A stretch of DNA of 64,000 nucleotides, from contig NZ_PIQO01000003.1 in the NCBI RefSeq assembly GCF_002844575.1, positions 62,001 to 126,000 of the forward strand, given 5' to 3'. Shown in pieces: positions 8,510 to 17,731 of this stretch. The translations under genes and the position numbers were made by a program. Each line of letters opens with the position of its first letter. The stretch's first letter is position 1. Source of the stretch: Heyndrickxia camelliae (lineage in GTDB: Bacteria > Bacillota > Bacilli > Bacillales > Bacillaceae_C). The notes under the pieces were generated by a model. That model worked only from the letters and a program-made list of their open reading frames with translations, was not told the DNA's origin and ran no database searches.

Positions 8510-8830
8510 TCAGCTTATATGTATTCTATTGACTGTTTTCCATCCTCCAGATTTCAATTGGTAGTAATAATGCCCATTTCTCCCTTCATCGATAAAAACG
8601 ATATCTCCTGTTCCTAAATATCGTGCATAGTAATCCTTTGGAAGGGAATCGATTGTATTAAATATGGCAAAGACTTTGTAAAGAACATCTTCATGGTTCT
8701 TTCCAGCTATTTTTAATTGATAAACATTTTTAAATCCTTTTTTCTGTCCAAATTTAGGCGTCTGAAATAGAGTAATATCATACTCCGTATCGCGACTTTG
8801 ATTTCGTTTAAGCGTTTTTAACAATTGCAT
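8510..8830 (-). CDS. yodL: YodL-like protein
   Basis: A 106-residue soluble protein that corresponds in size and location to B. subtilis YodL, whose overexpression is reported to affect cell shape through the MreB/Mbl system; that role is established knowledge for B. subtilis, not shown here. Tyr- and Lys-rich, with a repeated pattern of YYARYLGTGDIVFIDEGRNG in the middle and a basic N-terminus (LKTLKRNQSRD). Start ATG at 8830 after AAGGGAG. It shares a terminator with the gene at 8334. Confidence 0.75.
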   Translation of the reverse strand: MQLLKTLKRNQSRDTEYDITLFQTPKFGQKKGFKNVYQLKIAGKNHEDVLYKVFAIFNTIDSLPKDYYARYLGTGDIVFIDEGRNGHYYYQLKSGGWKTVNRIHIS

Positions 8831-8947
8831 AGAACTGCTCCCTTCATTTCTCTCTTAATATATGTATTCAAAAATGAAAGGCGCGAATCCTCTTTCGAAA
8901 TTCCACTTCTTTTGTCTATTTTTATCGCTTTATTAACTTTAAATGAA

Positions 8948-8972
8948 AACCACCTCTTTCAAAGAGGTGGTT
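8948..8972 (-). terminator. Terminator of yozD/yodN transcript
   Basis: AACCACCTCTTT / AAAGAGGTGGTT hairpin with a one-base loop centre and a T-rich tail only on the minus strand. Confidence 0.85.
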
Positions 8973-8994
8973 GATGTCATTCCTATCTTCCATC

Positions 8995-9162
8995 TTAATC
9001 TAATTCTTCATCGATTATGCATTTTGCAATTAAGTAGTCAAATGTGATATCGGCGATTTCTTCCAGTTCTTCTTCTTTTGGTGCATAACCCCTTTTAACA
9101 AGCTCTTTGAAAAAGAACTCAGCAATTTCTTCCGTGTCAATAAACACTTCAATTTCCCGCAT
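8995..9162 (-). CDS. yozD: YozD-like small acidic protein
   Basis: A 55-residue, strongly acidic, helical protein matching B. subtilis YozD in size and position between yodL and yodN. The start is ATG 9162, preceded by AGAAGGAGG at 11 bases; the longer in-frame ATG at 9219 would add a basic segment without a ribosome site. No known domain; function unknown. It follows yodN by about 97 bp and ends at its own hairpin. Confidence 0.78.
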   Translation of the reverse strand: MREIEVFIDTEEIAEFFFKELVKRGYAPKEEELEEIADITFDYLIAKCIIDEELD

Positions 9163-9259
9163 AAAAAATCGCCTCCTTCTGTTATAAAAGTATGTTCTTA
9201 CAATACTTTTATGCAACATTTCATATGGATATGAATAAACATTGCAAGCTAAGAATATT

Positions 9260-9925
9260 TCATCCTGTATGCCTTCTAATCTTATTGTTGCTTTTATTTA
9301 AAAGGTCTGATAGTTGGTTCTTAATGGAATCCATCATCTCAATATAATAAGAATCTGAGAACATAATATACATCGTTTTATAATCATTATACATATCTAG
9401 TAATGCATCGATTTTATTAATAAATTGCTCCTTTGGTGAAGGAAGCAGCAAAGGCTTTTTTGCTTTTTTAACCGGATAAATGAATCCATACTTTTTCAAA
9501 TAGCTTTCTGCAACATCTGATTCTGCTACTAATATCAACTCGTTTTCATCAGCTTCCAACCATTCCCCATCGGTAATTCTCGTTAACTCATAGATAATAT
9601 CTTCCCAAGCATCTTCTTTATAACGCCAAATTTCTGTTCTAAAGCCTACCACTTTGAAAAGCTCGTCAAGATACCCTTTCACTTGCACTAAATCTCCGAA
9701 GAAGAACTTATACTCAATATCTATCTGTTCTTTTTCCATTATTTCCCCTTTAAAGTCAGATAATAACACTAATCCATTAAACTTAAACAAACCACCATTA
9801 TCATTAACTTCATAATAATATTGTCCATCTATATACTTAATATCTGAAACCTTTCCAACCGTTCCATATTTAATAATAACAACAGTATCCCCTATCTTAA
9901 ATTGTGGTTTTTCCTTATTGTCCAT
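9260..9925 (-). CDS. yodN: YodN-like protein
   Basis: A 221-residue soluble protein, the same size as B. subtilis YodN and in the same place between yozD and yozE. The N-terminal 60 residues (FKIGDTVVIIKYGTVGKVSD) and residues 75-125 (FFGDLVQVKGYLDELFKVVG) look like two small beta-barrel, KOW/SH3-like repeats; the C-terminal third is helical. Function not known. Start ATG 9925 after GGGAGG. Confidence 0.75.
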   Translation of the reverse strand: MDNKEKPQFKIGDTVVIIKYGTVGKVSDIKYIDGQYYYEVNDNGGLFKFNGLVLLSDFKGEIMEKEQIDIEYKFFFGDLVQVKGYLDELFKVVGFRTEIWRYKEDAWEDIIYELTRITDGEWLEADENELILVAESDVAESYLKKYGFIYPVKKAKKPLLLPSPKEQFINKIDALLDMYNDYKTMYIMFSDSYYIEMMDSIKNQLSDLLNKSNNKIRRHTG

Positions 9926-10094
9926 TGCCTCCCGTCTCCTTGAAATCTGTAAAGTAATTGCTAATAAATTATATGCAAGAAATGATTGAAACGATTGTTT
10001 GATTAAGCCTTTTTAAAATAGGGTAAAAGAAAAATTGCAAATGACTACATAAACTCATTCATGTTTTACCGGGCATTAATATTATCATCACACT

Positions 10095-10328
10095 TTATAA
10101 GTCCTTCTTTTCTTCGAATATATACAGTTCCCAAGCACGATCAAAAATCGACATGGAGTCTAAGTAGCTTCCATTCATCTCCAAGTATATGCTTAGTTCG
10201 TTATAATCTGTTGATTGTTTTGGAAATCCATGATCCTTATATGCAGAATTCGCAAAATGAGAAAGTTCATCCTTCGATTTCGCATCACGATATTTCATTA
10301 AGTAATGGTAAAAAGATTTGTTCATCAT
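10095..10328 (-). CDS. yozE: YozE/UPF0346 family protein
   Basis: A 77-residue protein of the YozE-like family (UPF0346), a small four-helix fold of unknown function conserved in Bacilli. Family hallmarks seen: SFYHYLMKYRD at the N-terminus, AKSKDELSHFANSAYKDHGFPKQSTDYNEL in the middle and the acidic tail. Two tandem ATGs follow an AAAAGGG site. It closes the yodL-yozD-yodN-yozE set known from B. subtilis. Confidence 0.88.
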   Translation of the reverse strand: MMNKSFYHYLMKYRDAKSKDELSHFANSAYKDHGFPKQSTDYNELSIYLEMNGSYLDSMSIFDRAWELYIFEEKKDL

Positions 10329-10582
10329 ACATACGCCCTTTTATATTAAAATCTTGAGTTTACTATACAGGAAGATATAATGAGCGTAAAGTTTTCAATA
10401 TTACTTGCATTTATATATTAAGCGAATGGTAATATAAGGGAATAAAATAAGTCTAATGTTACATATTAGCCAATTTTTCGACAAATAATCGCTAGAATAA
10501 CTAGATTATTCAGATACATATTAGTAAAATAATCATTAGATAATTTGGCATACTGTATCTCTAAATCATAGGGGGGAACAAA

Positions 10583-12382
10583 ATGGGAAAAAAAGATAGA
10601 AATATTCCTAAGCTGAAAAAGCCAAAAAAAATAAAGGTCCAAAAAGAAAGGATCCCAAAACAAAGAAAAATCTCATTTTCTTATTTACAAACCATCAGAG
10701 GGAAAATCACTATCTCTTTCGGAATTCTTACCATTCTTTTACTTGTATTAACCATTACATCATATATGAATATGAACAAGCTGGAAAATGAAATTAACCG
10801 AGTTATGGGACATGATCTAGTAATCCAAAAGAAAATACAGGGTGTTCTCCAATCAGCTTATAAAATGGAATCGGCTGAAAGAGGATATGCAATTACAGGA
10901 GATAAAAGTTTCTTAGATCCTTATTATACTAATAAAGATTCCATAGATAAAACTATTAAAGATCTTAAATCCCTTGTAAAAGGTGATAAAACAAGCCTTA
11001 ATAAGCTAGGAGCAATCGAAGAGTCCTACTATTATTGGACAGGTTCAATCGATAATGTAATCCAAGCACGTCAATTTCAAAGTGAAAATGATGCAAGAGA
11101 CTTAATTAAAGATGCAAATGGCAAAAATTACATGGGGAAAATGGAAGCAGATATTCAGGCATTTGATAATGGTCAAACAAAATCATCCCAAGCTCGAATT
11201 GACAGTTTACATACAATGGTTAAAATAATGGAAGCTGTTTCGATTCTCTTATCCTTATTAGCCGTCCTTCTTACTATTATTCTTTCCATTGCCTTATCAA
11301 GGGGCATTAAATCAAATGTGAAGAAAATAAGCAAATCCATCCTTGAAATCGCTAATGCTGGAGGAGATTTAACAAAGAGGATTCAAGTTAAATCGAATGA
11401 TGAACTTTCCGGTCTTGCTAAAGATACAAATATACTTATTGATGGCATTGCAAGGCTTGTAAAAGATGTTGCAAAAATGGCTGAGAATGTTTCCGTAAGC
11501 AGTGAAGAATTGCTTGCTTCTGCTGAAGAAACGGCACGGACGATTATGTCTATAGCTGAAACCTCAAGTGAAATTGCTACAGGTAGCGAAAAGACTACCA
11601 CACAGATGAATCAATCTTTAGAAAAAATGAATGCACTCAATGAAGTAGTAGAAGTTTTAGGCGAACTTGCAGATCGTGTAAAAGTGGCGGCATTAAATAT
11701 GGAAGCCTCTGCGAAAACAGGAGAAGAATCAGTGAAAGAAGCATCCGTTAAAATTATGAGCATTGAAGAAACAATAGCAAACACTAGCTCTACCGTCGAA
11801 TCCTTAGGAAAAAAATCGGATGAAATAACGAAAATCATTAATACTATAACTGGAATTGCTGGACAAACAAACTTGTTAGCATTAAATGCTGCAATAGAAG
11901 CTGCAAGAGCAGGCGAACACGGCCGCGGATTTGCTGTGGTTGCTGATGAGGTTAGAAAATTAGCAGAGCAATCTCAAAATGCTGCAAAAGAAGTTGCCAC
12001 TATTGTCCATTCCATTCAAAATGAAGTAAATACAGTTATAGAGCAAAATAATGAAGGAGTTCAAGCAGTTATTTCTGGAGTTGAAATTTCAAATGAAACA
12101 ACACAATCTTTACAAAAAATACTGAATCACACAAATGATACAACAGAAGTTATTGGGGAAATGGTTACGCAAATTAAACGTACCCTCCTTTTAAGCAGAG
12201 AAGTATCAAATGCCTTTGCTGCTGTTGGTCAAATTGCCGAGATTACTGCTTCTCATACAGAAACGACAGCAGCAGCTTCCGAGGAAGGTTCTGCAGCTAT
12301 GGAAGAAGTAACAGCATCCGCTTCAGAATTATCAAAACAAGCTGAAAACTTACGTCAACTAGTATCTAATTTTAAAATGTAA
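10583..12382 (+). CDS. Methyl-accepting chemotaxis protein with CHASE3-like sensor
   Basis: Transmembrane chemoreceptor, 599 residues. Layout: a Lys/Pro-rich cytoplasmic tail (1-35), helix 1 (about 42-62), an extracellular helical sensor (65-205) with the CHASE3 signature [17 protein letters not shown], helix 2 (about 213-235), HAMP (235-290), and a long coiled-coil signalling domain. The highly conserved hairpin tip that contacts CheA/CheW is intact ([40 protein letters not shown]). Ligand unknown. It has a GGGGGG ribosome site and stands alone; no other chemotaxis gene is near except a CheX-like gene 32 kb away. Confidence 0.94.
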   Translation: MGKKDRNIPKLKKPKKIKVQKERIPKQRKISFSYLQTIRGKITISFGILTILLLVLTITSYMNMNKLENEINRVMGHDLVIQKKIQGVLQSAYKMESAERGYAITGDKSFLDPYYTNKDSIDKTIKDLKSLVKGDKTSLNKLGAIEESYYYWTGSIDNVIQARQFQSENDARDLIKDANGKNYMGKMEADIQAFDNGQTKSSQARIDSLHTMVKIMEAVSILLSLLAVLLTIILSIALSRGIKSNVKKISKSILEIANAGGDLTKRIQVKSNDELSGLAKDTNILIDGIARLVKDVAKMAENVSVSSEELLASAEETARTIMSIAETSSEIATGSEKTTTQMNQSLEKMNALNEVVEVLGELADRVKVAALNMEASAKTGEESVKEASVKIMSIEETIANTSSTVESLGKKSDEITKIINTITGIAGQTNLLALNAAIEAARAGEHGRGFAVVADEVRKLAEQSQNAAKEVATIVHSIQNEVNTVIEQNNEGVQAVISGVEISNETTQSLQKILNHTNDTTEVIGEMVTQIKRTLLLSREVSNAFAAVGQIAEITASHTETTAAASEEGSAAMEEVTASASELSKQAENLRQLVSNFKM

Positions 12383-12422
12383 TAGACTTTCATTTAAGAG
12401 TTTGCATATAATTTTTAATTGT

Positions 12423-12641
12423 AAAAAAGTCTCCAATATTTTTGTGGCCACTGAAAAACTCTTTTTAATCTCAAGGGAATACAAAAAGGTCGTTTTCCGT
12501 CTGAGTTTTAGGCGAAAAATGGCCTTTTTCCTTTCTTTAATAAAGTAAAAGGCAATTGAAAATTCAAATAAATGAACTTTTCAACTGCCTTTTAAAATTT
12601 GCGGCTTTTTCAGTGGCCACATATTTTTAGGGGACTTTTTT
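12423..12641. mobile_element. 219-bp palindromic MITE-like element
   Basis: Imperfect 36-bp terminal inverted repeats (12423-12458 and 12606-12641) share a perfect 16-bp core, TGTGGCCACTGAAAAA, and the AAAAAAGTC ends. Between them are two further hairpins, 12483-12529 (AAAAAGG to CCTTTTT) and 12547-12593 (AAAAGGCA to TGCCTTTT). There is no coding frame. The whole can fold as a closing stem with two arms. The structure fits a non-autonomous transposable element; no target duplication is certain. It lies between two convergent genes and ends 4 bp from the stop of the small yjcZ-type gene. Confidence 0.65.
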
Positions 12642-12645
12642 CAAT

Positions 12646-12801
12646 CTAATTTATCCAACACGCTCCAATTATTATGAGTAAAATAAACAAGACTACAATT
12701 AAGGCAAAGCTATTTCTATAGCCTCCGCCATACCCATACCCGCAGCATCCATCATAAACGGGATAGCAGCAACCGTATCCGCCATAACCTCCGTAGTGCA
12801 T
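12646..12801 (-). CDS. YjcZ-family sporulation protein
   Basis: A hidden 51-residue gene of the YjcZ family of small, Gly/Tyr/Cys-rich proteins made during sporulation. The first half is [14 protein letters not shown] with more GYGYGGGY repeats and two CC pairs; the second is one hydrophobic helix ([16 protein letters not shown]) followed by ACWIN, the hallmark of the family. Start ATG 12801 after GAGGAG at 10 bases. The stop lies 4 bp from the end of the palindromic element, which may act as its terminator. Confidence 0.88.
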   Translation of the reverse strand: MHYGGYGGYGCCYPVYDGCCGYGYGGGYRNSFALIVVLFILLIIIGACWIN

Positions 12802-12911
12802 ACCTGTCAACTCCTCAAATGAAATTTTTAATTTTTCATTTTAGGATATGATATAAACCTAAAAGTGGAATGTGCATTCGCCTATAAACAATGGTGAATT
12901 TAATCAAATAG

Positions 12912-13337
12912 CTACGAAAATAATTTGAGATATTTTCCATATCCCTCAGCTTCTAGTGCACTTTTGGGAATAAATTTTAAAGAGGCAGAATTAATGCAGT
13001 ATCTTAATTTTGTTGGACCTGGTCCATCATCAAATACATGCCCCAAATGAGAATTCGCGGTTTTACTTCTAACTTCTGTCCTAATCATTCCATGACTCGT
13101 ATCCAGCTTTTCGATAACTTCCTCTTCCTCTATTGGCTTTGTAAAGCTAGGCCAACCACAACCAGCATCATATTTATCCCTGGAACTAAATAATGGCTTA
13201 CCAGAAACAACATCTACATATATTCCTTCTTCAAATTGATTCCAGTATTCATTTTGAAAAGGCGGTTCTGTTGCATTATTTTGTGTAACTTCAAATTGGA
13301 TTGGACTTAACTTCTTTTTTAATTCATTTGGATTCAA
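12912..13337 (-). CDS. msrB: Peptide-methionine (R)-S-oxide reductase MsrB
   Basis: Reduces the R-epimer of methionine sulfoxide in proteins. Family motifs visible: [46 protein letters not shown] and [11 protein letters not shown], in which the Cys is catalytic. The CxxC zinc pairs of the zinc form are absent, as in B. subtilis MsrB. I prefer the TTG at 13337, six bases after GGGGTG, to the GTG at 13346 that lacks a site. It overlaps the end of msrA by 14 bp, so both are made from one transcript. Confidence 0.94.
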   Translation of the reverse strand: MNPNELKKKLSPIQFEVTQNNATEPPFQNEYWNQFEEGIYVDVVSGKPLFSSRDKYDAGCGWPSFTKPIEEEEVIEKLDTSHGMIRTEVRSKTANSHLGHVFDDGPGPTKLRYCINSASLKFIPKSALEAEGYGKYLKLFS

Positions 13338-13863
13338 TTTGATCACCCCAATATTTTTTTATAAAGCCAGCTCTTCCAGACCCTTCGTGATAGGCATGAT
13401 AATGAACAGGATTCTTTTGATAATAATGCTGATGATATTCCTCAGCAGGATAAAACGTAGAAGCTGGGACAATTTCCACCACAATTGGCTTTTTAAATTT
13501 ACCGCTTTCTTGAAGCTCTTTTTTCGATTGCTCTGCCATTTGTCTTTGCTTTTCAGAATGATAAAATATGGCTGGTCTGTAAGATGAACCCCTATCATAA
13601 AATTGTCCTCCAGCATCTGTAGGATCTATTTGCTGCCAAAAAATTGATAATAGCTTGTCATATGGAAAGATACTTGAATCAAATGTTATCTGGACTGCTT
13701 CTATATGCCCTGTTAAACCGGAACAAACTTCTTCATAGGTCGGATTTTGCTTCGTTCCACCGGTATATCCAGAAATAACGCTTATGATCCCTGGCTGTTC
13801 ATCAAATGGTTTTACCATACACCAAAAACATCCTCCTGCAAAGGTAGCCAATTCCTTAGACAT
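13324..13863 (-). CDS. msrA: Peptide-methionine (S)-S-oxide reductase MsrA
   Basis: Reduces the S-epimer of methionine sulfoxide. The active-site motif GGCFWC is at residues 10-15 with catalytic Cys12; other family features are [39 protein letters not shown] and the AEEYHQHYY region. At 179 residues it has normal length. Start ATG 13863 after GGAGGT. First gene of the msrA-msrB operon, which serves oxidative damage repair. Confidence 0.95.
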   Translation of the reverse strand: MSKELATFAGGCFWCMVKPFDEQPGIISVISGYTGGTKQNPTYEEVCSGLTGHIEAVQITFDSSIFPYDKLLSIFWQQIDPTDAGGQFYDRGSSYRPAIFYHSEKQRQMAEQSKKELQESGKFKKPIVVEIVPASTFYPAEEYHQHYYQKNPVHYHAYHEGSGRAGFIKKYWGDQIESK

Positions 13864-13998
13864 CCACTTACCTCCTATCGATATGTAAACTATATATAAA
13901 ATTATAAATCATCCTTTGCTTTAACACTAGAAACTCGTGTCACCACCCCATAGGCACCCGAATATAGTGTATCAACAATAAAAATGGAGCGATAGTTC

Positions 13999-14709
13999 AT
14001 GAAAAATCAATCTTATTATCTTCAAAGGGCCGCTCAATATAACTTGCTAGCAGATTATTTTAAATATAAAGATCCTGCAGCTCATATCCAATATTATCAG
14101 AAACACTTGGAATACTTGAATAAAGCACTATGGTTAAGCAGAGCTAATAATGGTTTAAACCCCGTTTACGTACGATTTTTAAACGCAACAAAAGCTGTAG
14201 CCAATATTGACATATATACAAATGGCAAAATGTTAATAAAAGACCTTCCTTTTAAGAATATTACTCCATATTATACTTTACATGAAGGCAAACATCATCT
14301 AGACATATATCCGGCAGGAAATCAAATATCCACTATCATTAACAAAAATATTAGATTTGAAACCGGCCATGCCTATACTTTGGCGACCGTTGCCACAAAT
14401 AATAAATTACAATTATTAACTTTTGAAGATTTCCCAGAGGTTTCTTCACAAGAAGCAAAAGTGAAGTTTATCCATTTAACATCAGAATATCCGTCCGTAA
14501 ATGTTCTTATGAAAAACAAAGAAACACTTTTTAAAAACATAACATATAAAGCTTCAACAGAATATACAACAATGAAACCAACAGCAACCAATATTGAAGT
14601 GGTAGATAATGAAACAAGTAAAGTAATTCATAATCTAGAGGATATTGAAATTTCCTCTTCAAAATCTTTTACAATTTTCTTTGTAGATTCTCAATTAATG
14701 ATTGTTTGA
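13999..14709 (+). CDS. DUF4397-domain protein
   Basis: A 236-residue protein with two DUF4397 (immunoglobulin-like beta-sandwich) repeats: VYVRFLNATKAVANIDIYTNG near residues 54-74 and VKFIHLTSEYPSVNVLMKN near 152-170. Relatives are often surface proteins with signal peptides; here residues 1-50 are instead a Tyr/Gln-rich helical segment without a signal peptide, as in several Bacillaceae homologues that may be spore-associated. Function unknown. Start ATG 13999 after GGAGCG. Divergent from msrA, convergent with ypmS. Confidence 0.82.
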   Translation: MKNQSYYLQRAAQYNLLADYFKYKDPAAHIQYYQKHLEYLNKALWLSRANNGLNPVYVRFLNATKAVANIDIYTNGKMLIKDLPFKNITPYYTLHEGKHHLDIYPAGNQISTIINKNIRFETGHAYTLATVATNNKLQLLTFEDFPEVSSQEAKVKFIHLTSEYPSVNVLMKNKETLFKNITYKASTEYTTMKPTATNIEVVDNETSKVIHNLEDIEISSSKSFTIFFVDSQLMIV

Positions 14710-14761
14710 GTATAGTACAGGGTTCCTTGTACTTCGGTGATACTGAACTTAGAAAAGATTT

Positions 14762-14796
14762 AATAAGCAGGTGCCTATCCAAAGCACCTGCTTATT
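14762..14796. terminator. Bidirectional hairpin
   Basis: AATAAGCAGGTGC / GCACCTGCTTATT, a 13-bp perfect stem with a 9-nt loop between convergent genes. T tails are weak on both strands. Confidence 0.7.
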
Positions 14797-14799
14797 AGG

Positions 14800-15393
14800 T
14801 TAATTTTCAACTGGGAAAAGTAACGAAAAGGAAATATCATTTTCCCTTAAGTTAAATTTATCCAGCCTGGCTCTTATATCACTTTTACCGATATCCATCT
14901 TTTGTAACCCAACATAAACTGTTTTTTCATCAGGGTTAATACTAACCCAGTCGGGGAGTTTATAGGAATTCTTAATAAACTTCAGAACATAAGTAACTGG
15001 CAGATTTAGATGTCCAATAGAGATTGTTTTCTGCTTTAAAATTAAATCCCCATTATTAAGCGCCTTAGGCTGAAATGTCATTTTTAATAATACATTCTCT
15101 GAGAAGACTGGTAAAGAACCCGTCAACTCAACATCATTTTTCAAGTAAACATTATATTTTATCGGCCCGTCTAAACCCTCCTTCTCAATATAATGGTTAA
15201 TAAGTTTATTAAGATCTGCTTTATTAGTTTTGATATGAAATTGCACAAATTTATCATTATTTATCGTTGTATTTGGCAGGGTTTCTTTTCCTGTGGGCAA
15301 AAAAGCAAAAAAACCGATAACGAAAATAAATAACACAATAATGATTAATAAAGTAAAGAAAGCTATTTTCCAGCGATTTTTAACATTGTTCAT
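14800..15393 (-). CDS. ypmS: YpmS-like membrane-anchored protein (DUF2140)
   Basis: A 197-residue bitopic protein: short basic N-terminus, one helix (about 11-32), then an extracellular beta-rich DUF2140 domain (FVQFHIKTNKADLNKLINHYI; YNVYLKNDVELTGSLPVF; LPVTYVLKFI). Function unknown. It follows ypmR by 15 bp in an operon whose order is conserved in Bacillaceae. Start ATG 15393 after GTGAGG. Confidence 0.88.
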   Translation of the reverse strand: MNNVKNRWKIAFFTLLIIIVLFIFVIGFFAFLPTGKETLPNTTINNDKFVQFHIKTNKADLNKLINHYIEKEGLDGPIKYNVYLKNDVELTGSLPVFSENVLLKMTFQPKALNNGDLILKQKTISIGHLNLPVTYVLKFIKNSYKLPDWVSINPDEKTVYVGLQKMDIGKSDIRARLDKFNLRENDISFSLLFPVEN

Positions 15394-15408
15394 TTTAATA
15401 CCTCACGG

Positions 15409-16176
15409 CTATTTTCTGAATTGATCGAGCTTATTTTCAGCTAATATTTTTCCTACACGTTCCGCTATTAACTTATACCCTTTATCATTAGGATGAAAAT
15501 CATCGGAGTAAAATAAATCTTCATTTTGATTTTCAAAAATATCACTAACCGGTACAAATTGCGTGTTATCATACTGCATTATTGTTTTTTTACTTGCTTC
15601 ATTCCAATTTTCTACAATCTGATCTAATTCCTTAATATCAGAAAACCATTTTGAAAAAGGATTATAAATGCCTATTAACACAATTCCAACATTTGGCTTA
15701 TATTCCCGAATCGTTTTAAGAATTTCATTTAACCTTAATTGATACCCTTTAATGGCAGACTGAAACTTTGCTATCTTCAATTCTGTAAAATTGTCCCTGA
15801 AGACTTTCATTACATCATTACCGCCTATTGTTATCATAACAATATCACTGTTTTTTATATCACTTTTAACTTTTGGTTCCTTAAGTTTTTTTAATAATTG
15901 GTCGGTTCGGTTCCCTCTTACACCGAAATTATCATAAGTGAATTTACCTATTTCCTTTTTCGTTTCCATTATATCTTTCAAATATGGAATATATCCACCG
16001 CGTTTCGTACTATCTCCTACCCCTTCTGTAAGGGAGTCCCCAACGGCAACCATGTGCAGATTCTTAGGCACAGGCTTTTCTGTCATATTAGTCTGCTTCG
16101 GTTGATTGATTGTATGAACAGCACAGCCGGTCATTAGTATAACAATAGCGAAAAGGAAGGTGAGTTTTTTTATCAT
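15409..16176 (-). CDS. ypmR: SGNH/GDSL-family hydrolase lipoprotein
   Basis: Extracellular lipoprotein with an SGNH hydrolase (lipase/esterase) domain. Signal peptide with lipobox LMTGC (Cys18). Block I is VAVGDSLTEGVGD with nucleophile Ser48; block III is MITIGGNDVM; block V is SDDFHPNDKGY with catalytic Asp and His. The substrate is unknown. Equals B. subtilis YpmR in size and in its coupling to ypmS. Start ATG 16176 after GGGGGG. Confidence 0.9.
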   Translation of the reverse strand: MIKKLTFLFAIVILMTGCAVHTINQPKQTNMTEKPVPKNLHMVAVGDSLTEGVGDSTKRGGYIPYLKDIMETKKEIGKFTYDNFGVRGNRTDQLLKKLKEPKVKSDIKNSDIVMITIGGNDVMKVFRDNFTELKIAKFQSAIKGYQLRLNEILKTIREYKPNVGIVLIGIYNPFSKWFSDIKELDQIVENWNEASKKTIMQYDNTQFVPVSDIFENQNEDLFYSDDFHPNDKGYKLIAERVGKILAENKLDQFRK

Positions 16177-16333
16177 TTTATTCCCCCCGCTTAAAGAAAT
16201 CCTTTCTATTGTAACATTTTCATGCGCTTATAACATCTATTTTAATATAATGCTAGTCTCCTTTATTTTAAAAAGGGATTTCCTATTTTTATACCTAATA
16301 CTATTCATTATGTTATCTTTGAAGTTATCATGC

Positions 16334-16363
16334 GAAAAAAAAGGTCTCCTTTATTCAGGAGAC
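16334..16363 (-). terminator. Terminator of thyA-dfrA
   Basis: GTCTCCT / AGGAGAC stem (16344-16363) with eight T's on the minus strand (16335-16342), about 75 bp past the dfrA stop. Confidence 0.85.
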
Positions 16364-16436
16364 ACTTTTACGTTTATGATTATCGTGGACTGAAATTTAA
16401 TGATAGTAGTCCGCCTAACTAATAACTTAATAACCA

Positions 16437-16922
16437 TCATGCTCTTTCATATATTTGAAACTCGTAATCATAAGGGTTTGCTTCGTTCTTCAAGCCTTTT
16501 TCATTGGATATGAGCTTCCATTCCGACCAGTCAATAAGCGGAAAATATGTATCTCCTTCAAATTCCTCATCAATTTTGGTAACGTATAGCCGGTCAGCTT
16601 CTTCCATAAATAATCCGAAGATAGCTGCACCTCCAGTAATAAATACCTCATCATCAGTTTCATTCATCCAGTTTAATAACTCATTCTTTGTTTTAAAAAT
16701 TAAACAACCATCTGCTTGAAAATGATCATCCTTCGTTAAGATAATGTTTGTTCTTCCAGGTAAAGGTTTTCCAATTGATTCGTAAGTCTTACGCCCCATA
16801 ACAATGGGATGGCCCATAGTCGTTCTTTTAAAATACTTTAGATCTTCTGGTATATGCCAAGGCAATTGATTATTTTTTCCGATAACACCTTTTTTATCCT
16901 CTGCCCATAATAAAGAAATCAT
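16437..16922 (-). CDS. dfrA: Dihydrofolate reductase
   Basis: NADPH-dependent reduction of dihydrofolate to tetrahydrofolate, regenerating the cofactor oxidised by the upstream-encoded thymidylate synthase. 161 residues, normal length. Motifs: [22 protein letters not shown] with the Asn/Leu/Pro/Trp substrate loop, [33 protein letters not shown] and the cofactor loop [12 protein letters not shown]. The ATG at 16922 overlaps the thyA stop by 4 bp (ATGA), indicating translational coupling. Confidence 0.96.
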   Translation of the reverse strand: MISLLWAEDKKGVIGKNNQLPWHIPEDLKYFKRTTMGHPIVMGRKTYESIGKPLPGRTNIILTKDDHFQADGCLIFKTKNELLNWMNETDDEVFITGGAAIFGLFMEEADRLYVTKIDEEFEGDTYFPLIDWSEWKLISNEKGLKNEANPYDYEFQIYERA

Positions 16923-17713
16923 ACACTGACAACTCCTTTGATATGTGGATGTGGATGATAGTCCTGCAGAGAAAAATCTTCATAACGAAAATCAAAAATA
17001 GATTTCACATCTGGATTTATCACCATTTTTGGCAAACTTTTAGGTTCTCTTGTTAGTTGAAGCTTAACTTGTTCCAGATGATTGGTATAAATATGGGCAT
17101 CTCCTAATGTATGAATAAAATCACCAGGCTGTAATTCACATACTTGTGCGATCATCATGGTTAATAGAGCATAGGAGGCAATATTAAATGGAACTCCGAG
17201 AAAAATATCTGCAGAGCGTTGATACAGTTGGCAAGATAATTTTCCATCTGCCACATAAAACTGAAAAAAACAATGGCATGGAGGAAGTGCCATCTTATCA
17301 ATTTCTCCAACATTCCAGGCATTAACAATCAGTCTACGTGAATTAGGATTAGTTTTGATTTGTTGGATAACATCTGATATTTGGTCAACGGTTTCCCCAC
17401 TTGCGGATTCCCAAGATCTCCATTGGTGCCCGTATACAGGACCAAGCTCCCCAGCCTCATCTGCCCATTCATTCCAAATTCTAACACCATTTTCTTGGAG
17501 ATACTTTACATTTGTGTCTCCTTTAAGCATCCACAGTAATTCATATATGATAGACTTTAAATGTAATTTCTTTGTTGTTAGCAGAGGAAAACCTTTTCCA
17601 AGATCGAATCTCATTTGATAGCCAAATGTGCTGATAGTGCCTGTGCCGGTTCGGTCTCCTTTTAACGTTCCATTTTCTAAAACATGTTTACATAAATCCA
17701 AATATTGTTTCAT
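16919..17713 (-). CDS. thyA: Thymidylate synthase ThyA type
   Basis: Makes dTMP from dUMP and methylene-tetrahydrofolate. At 264 residues it is the short form, like B. subtilis ThyB and E. coli ThyA. Motifs: [50 protein letters not shown] with the nucleophile in [27 protein letters not shown] and [10 protein letters not shown]. First gene of thyA-dfrA; AAAGGGGTG lies 6 bases before the ATG, inside the 18-bp gap after the protease gene. Confidence 0.96.
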   Translation of the reverse strand: MKQYLDLCKHVLENGTLKGDRTGTGTISTFGYQMRFDLGKGFPLLTTKKLHLKSIIYELLWMLKGDTNVKYLQENGVRIWNEWADEAGELGPVYGHQWRSWESASGETVDQISDVIQQIKTNPNSRRLIVNAWNVGEIDKMALPPCHCFFQFYVADGKLSCQLYQRSADIFLGVPFNIASYALLTMMIAQVCELQPGDFIHTLGDAHIYTNHLEQVKLQLTREPKSLPKMVINPDVKSIFDFRYEDFSLQDYHPHPHIKGVVSV

Positions 17714-17731
17714 CTTAACACCCCTTTAACC

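Noticed and set aside
10440-10582. Sigma-D promoter for the chemoreceptor gene
   Set aside because: CTAA and GCCAATTT occur, but the spacing is about 12 instead of 15 bases; not good enough to call.
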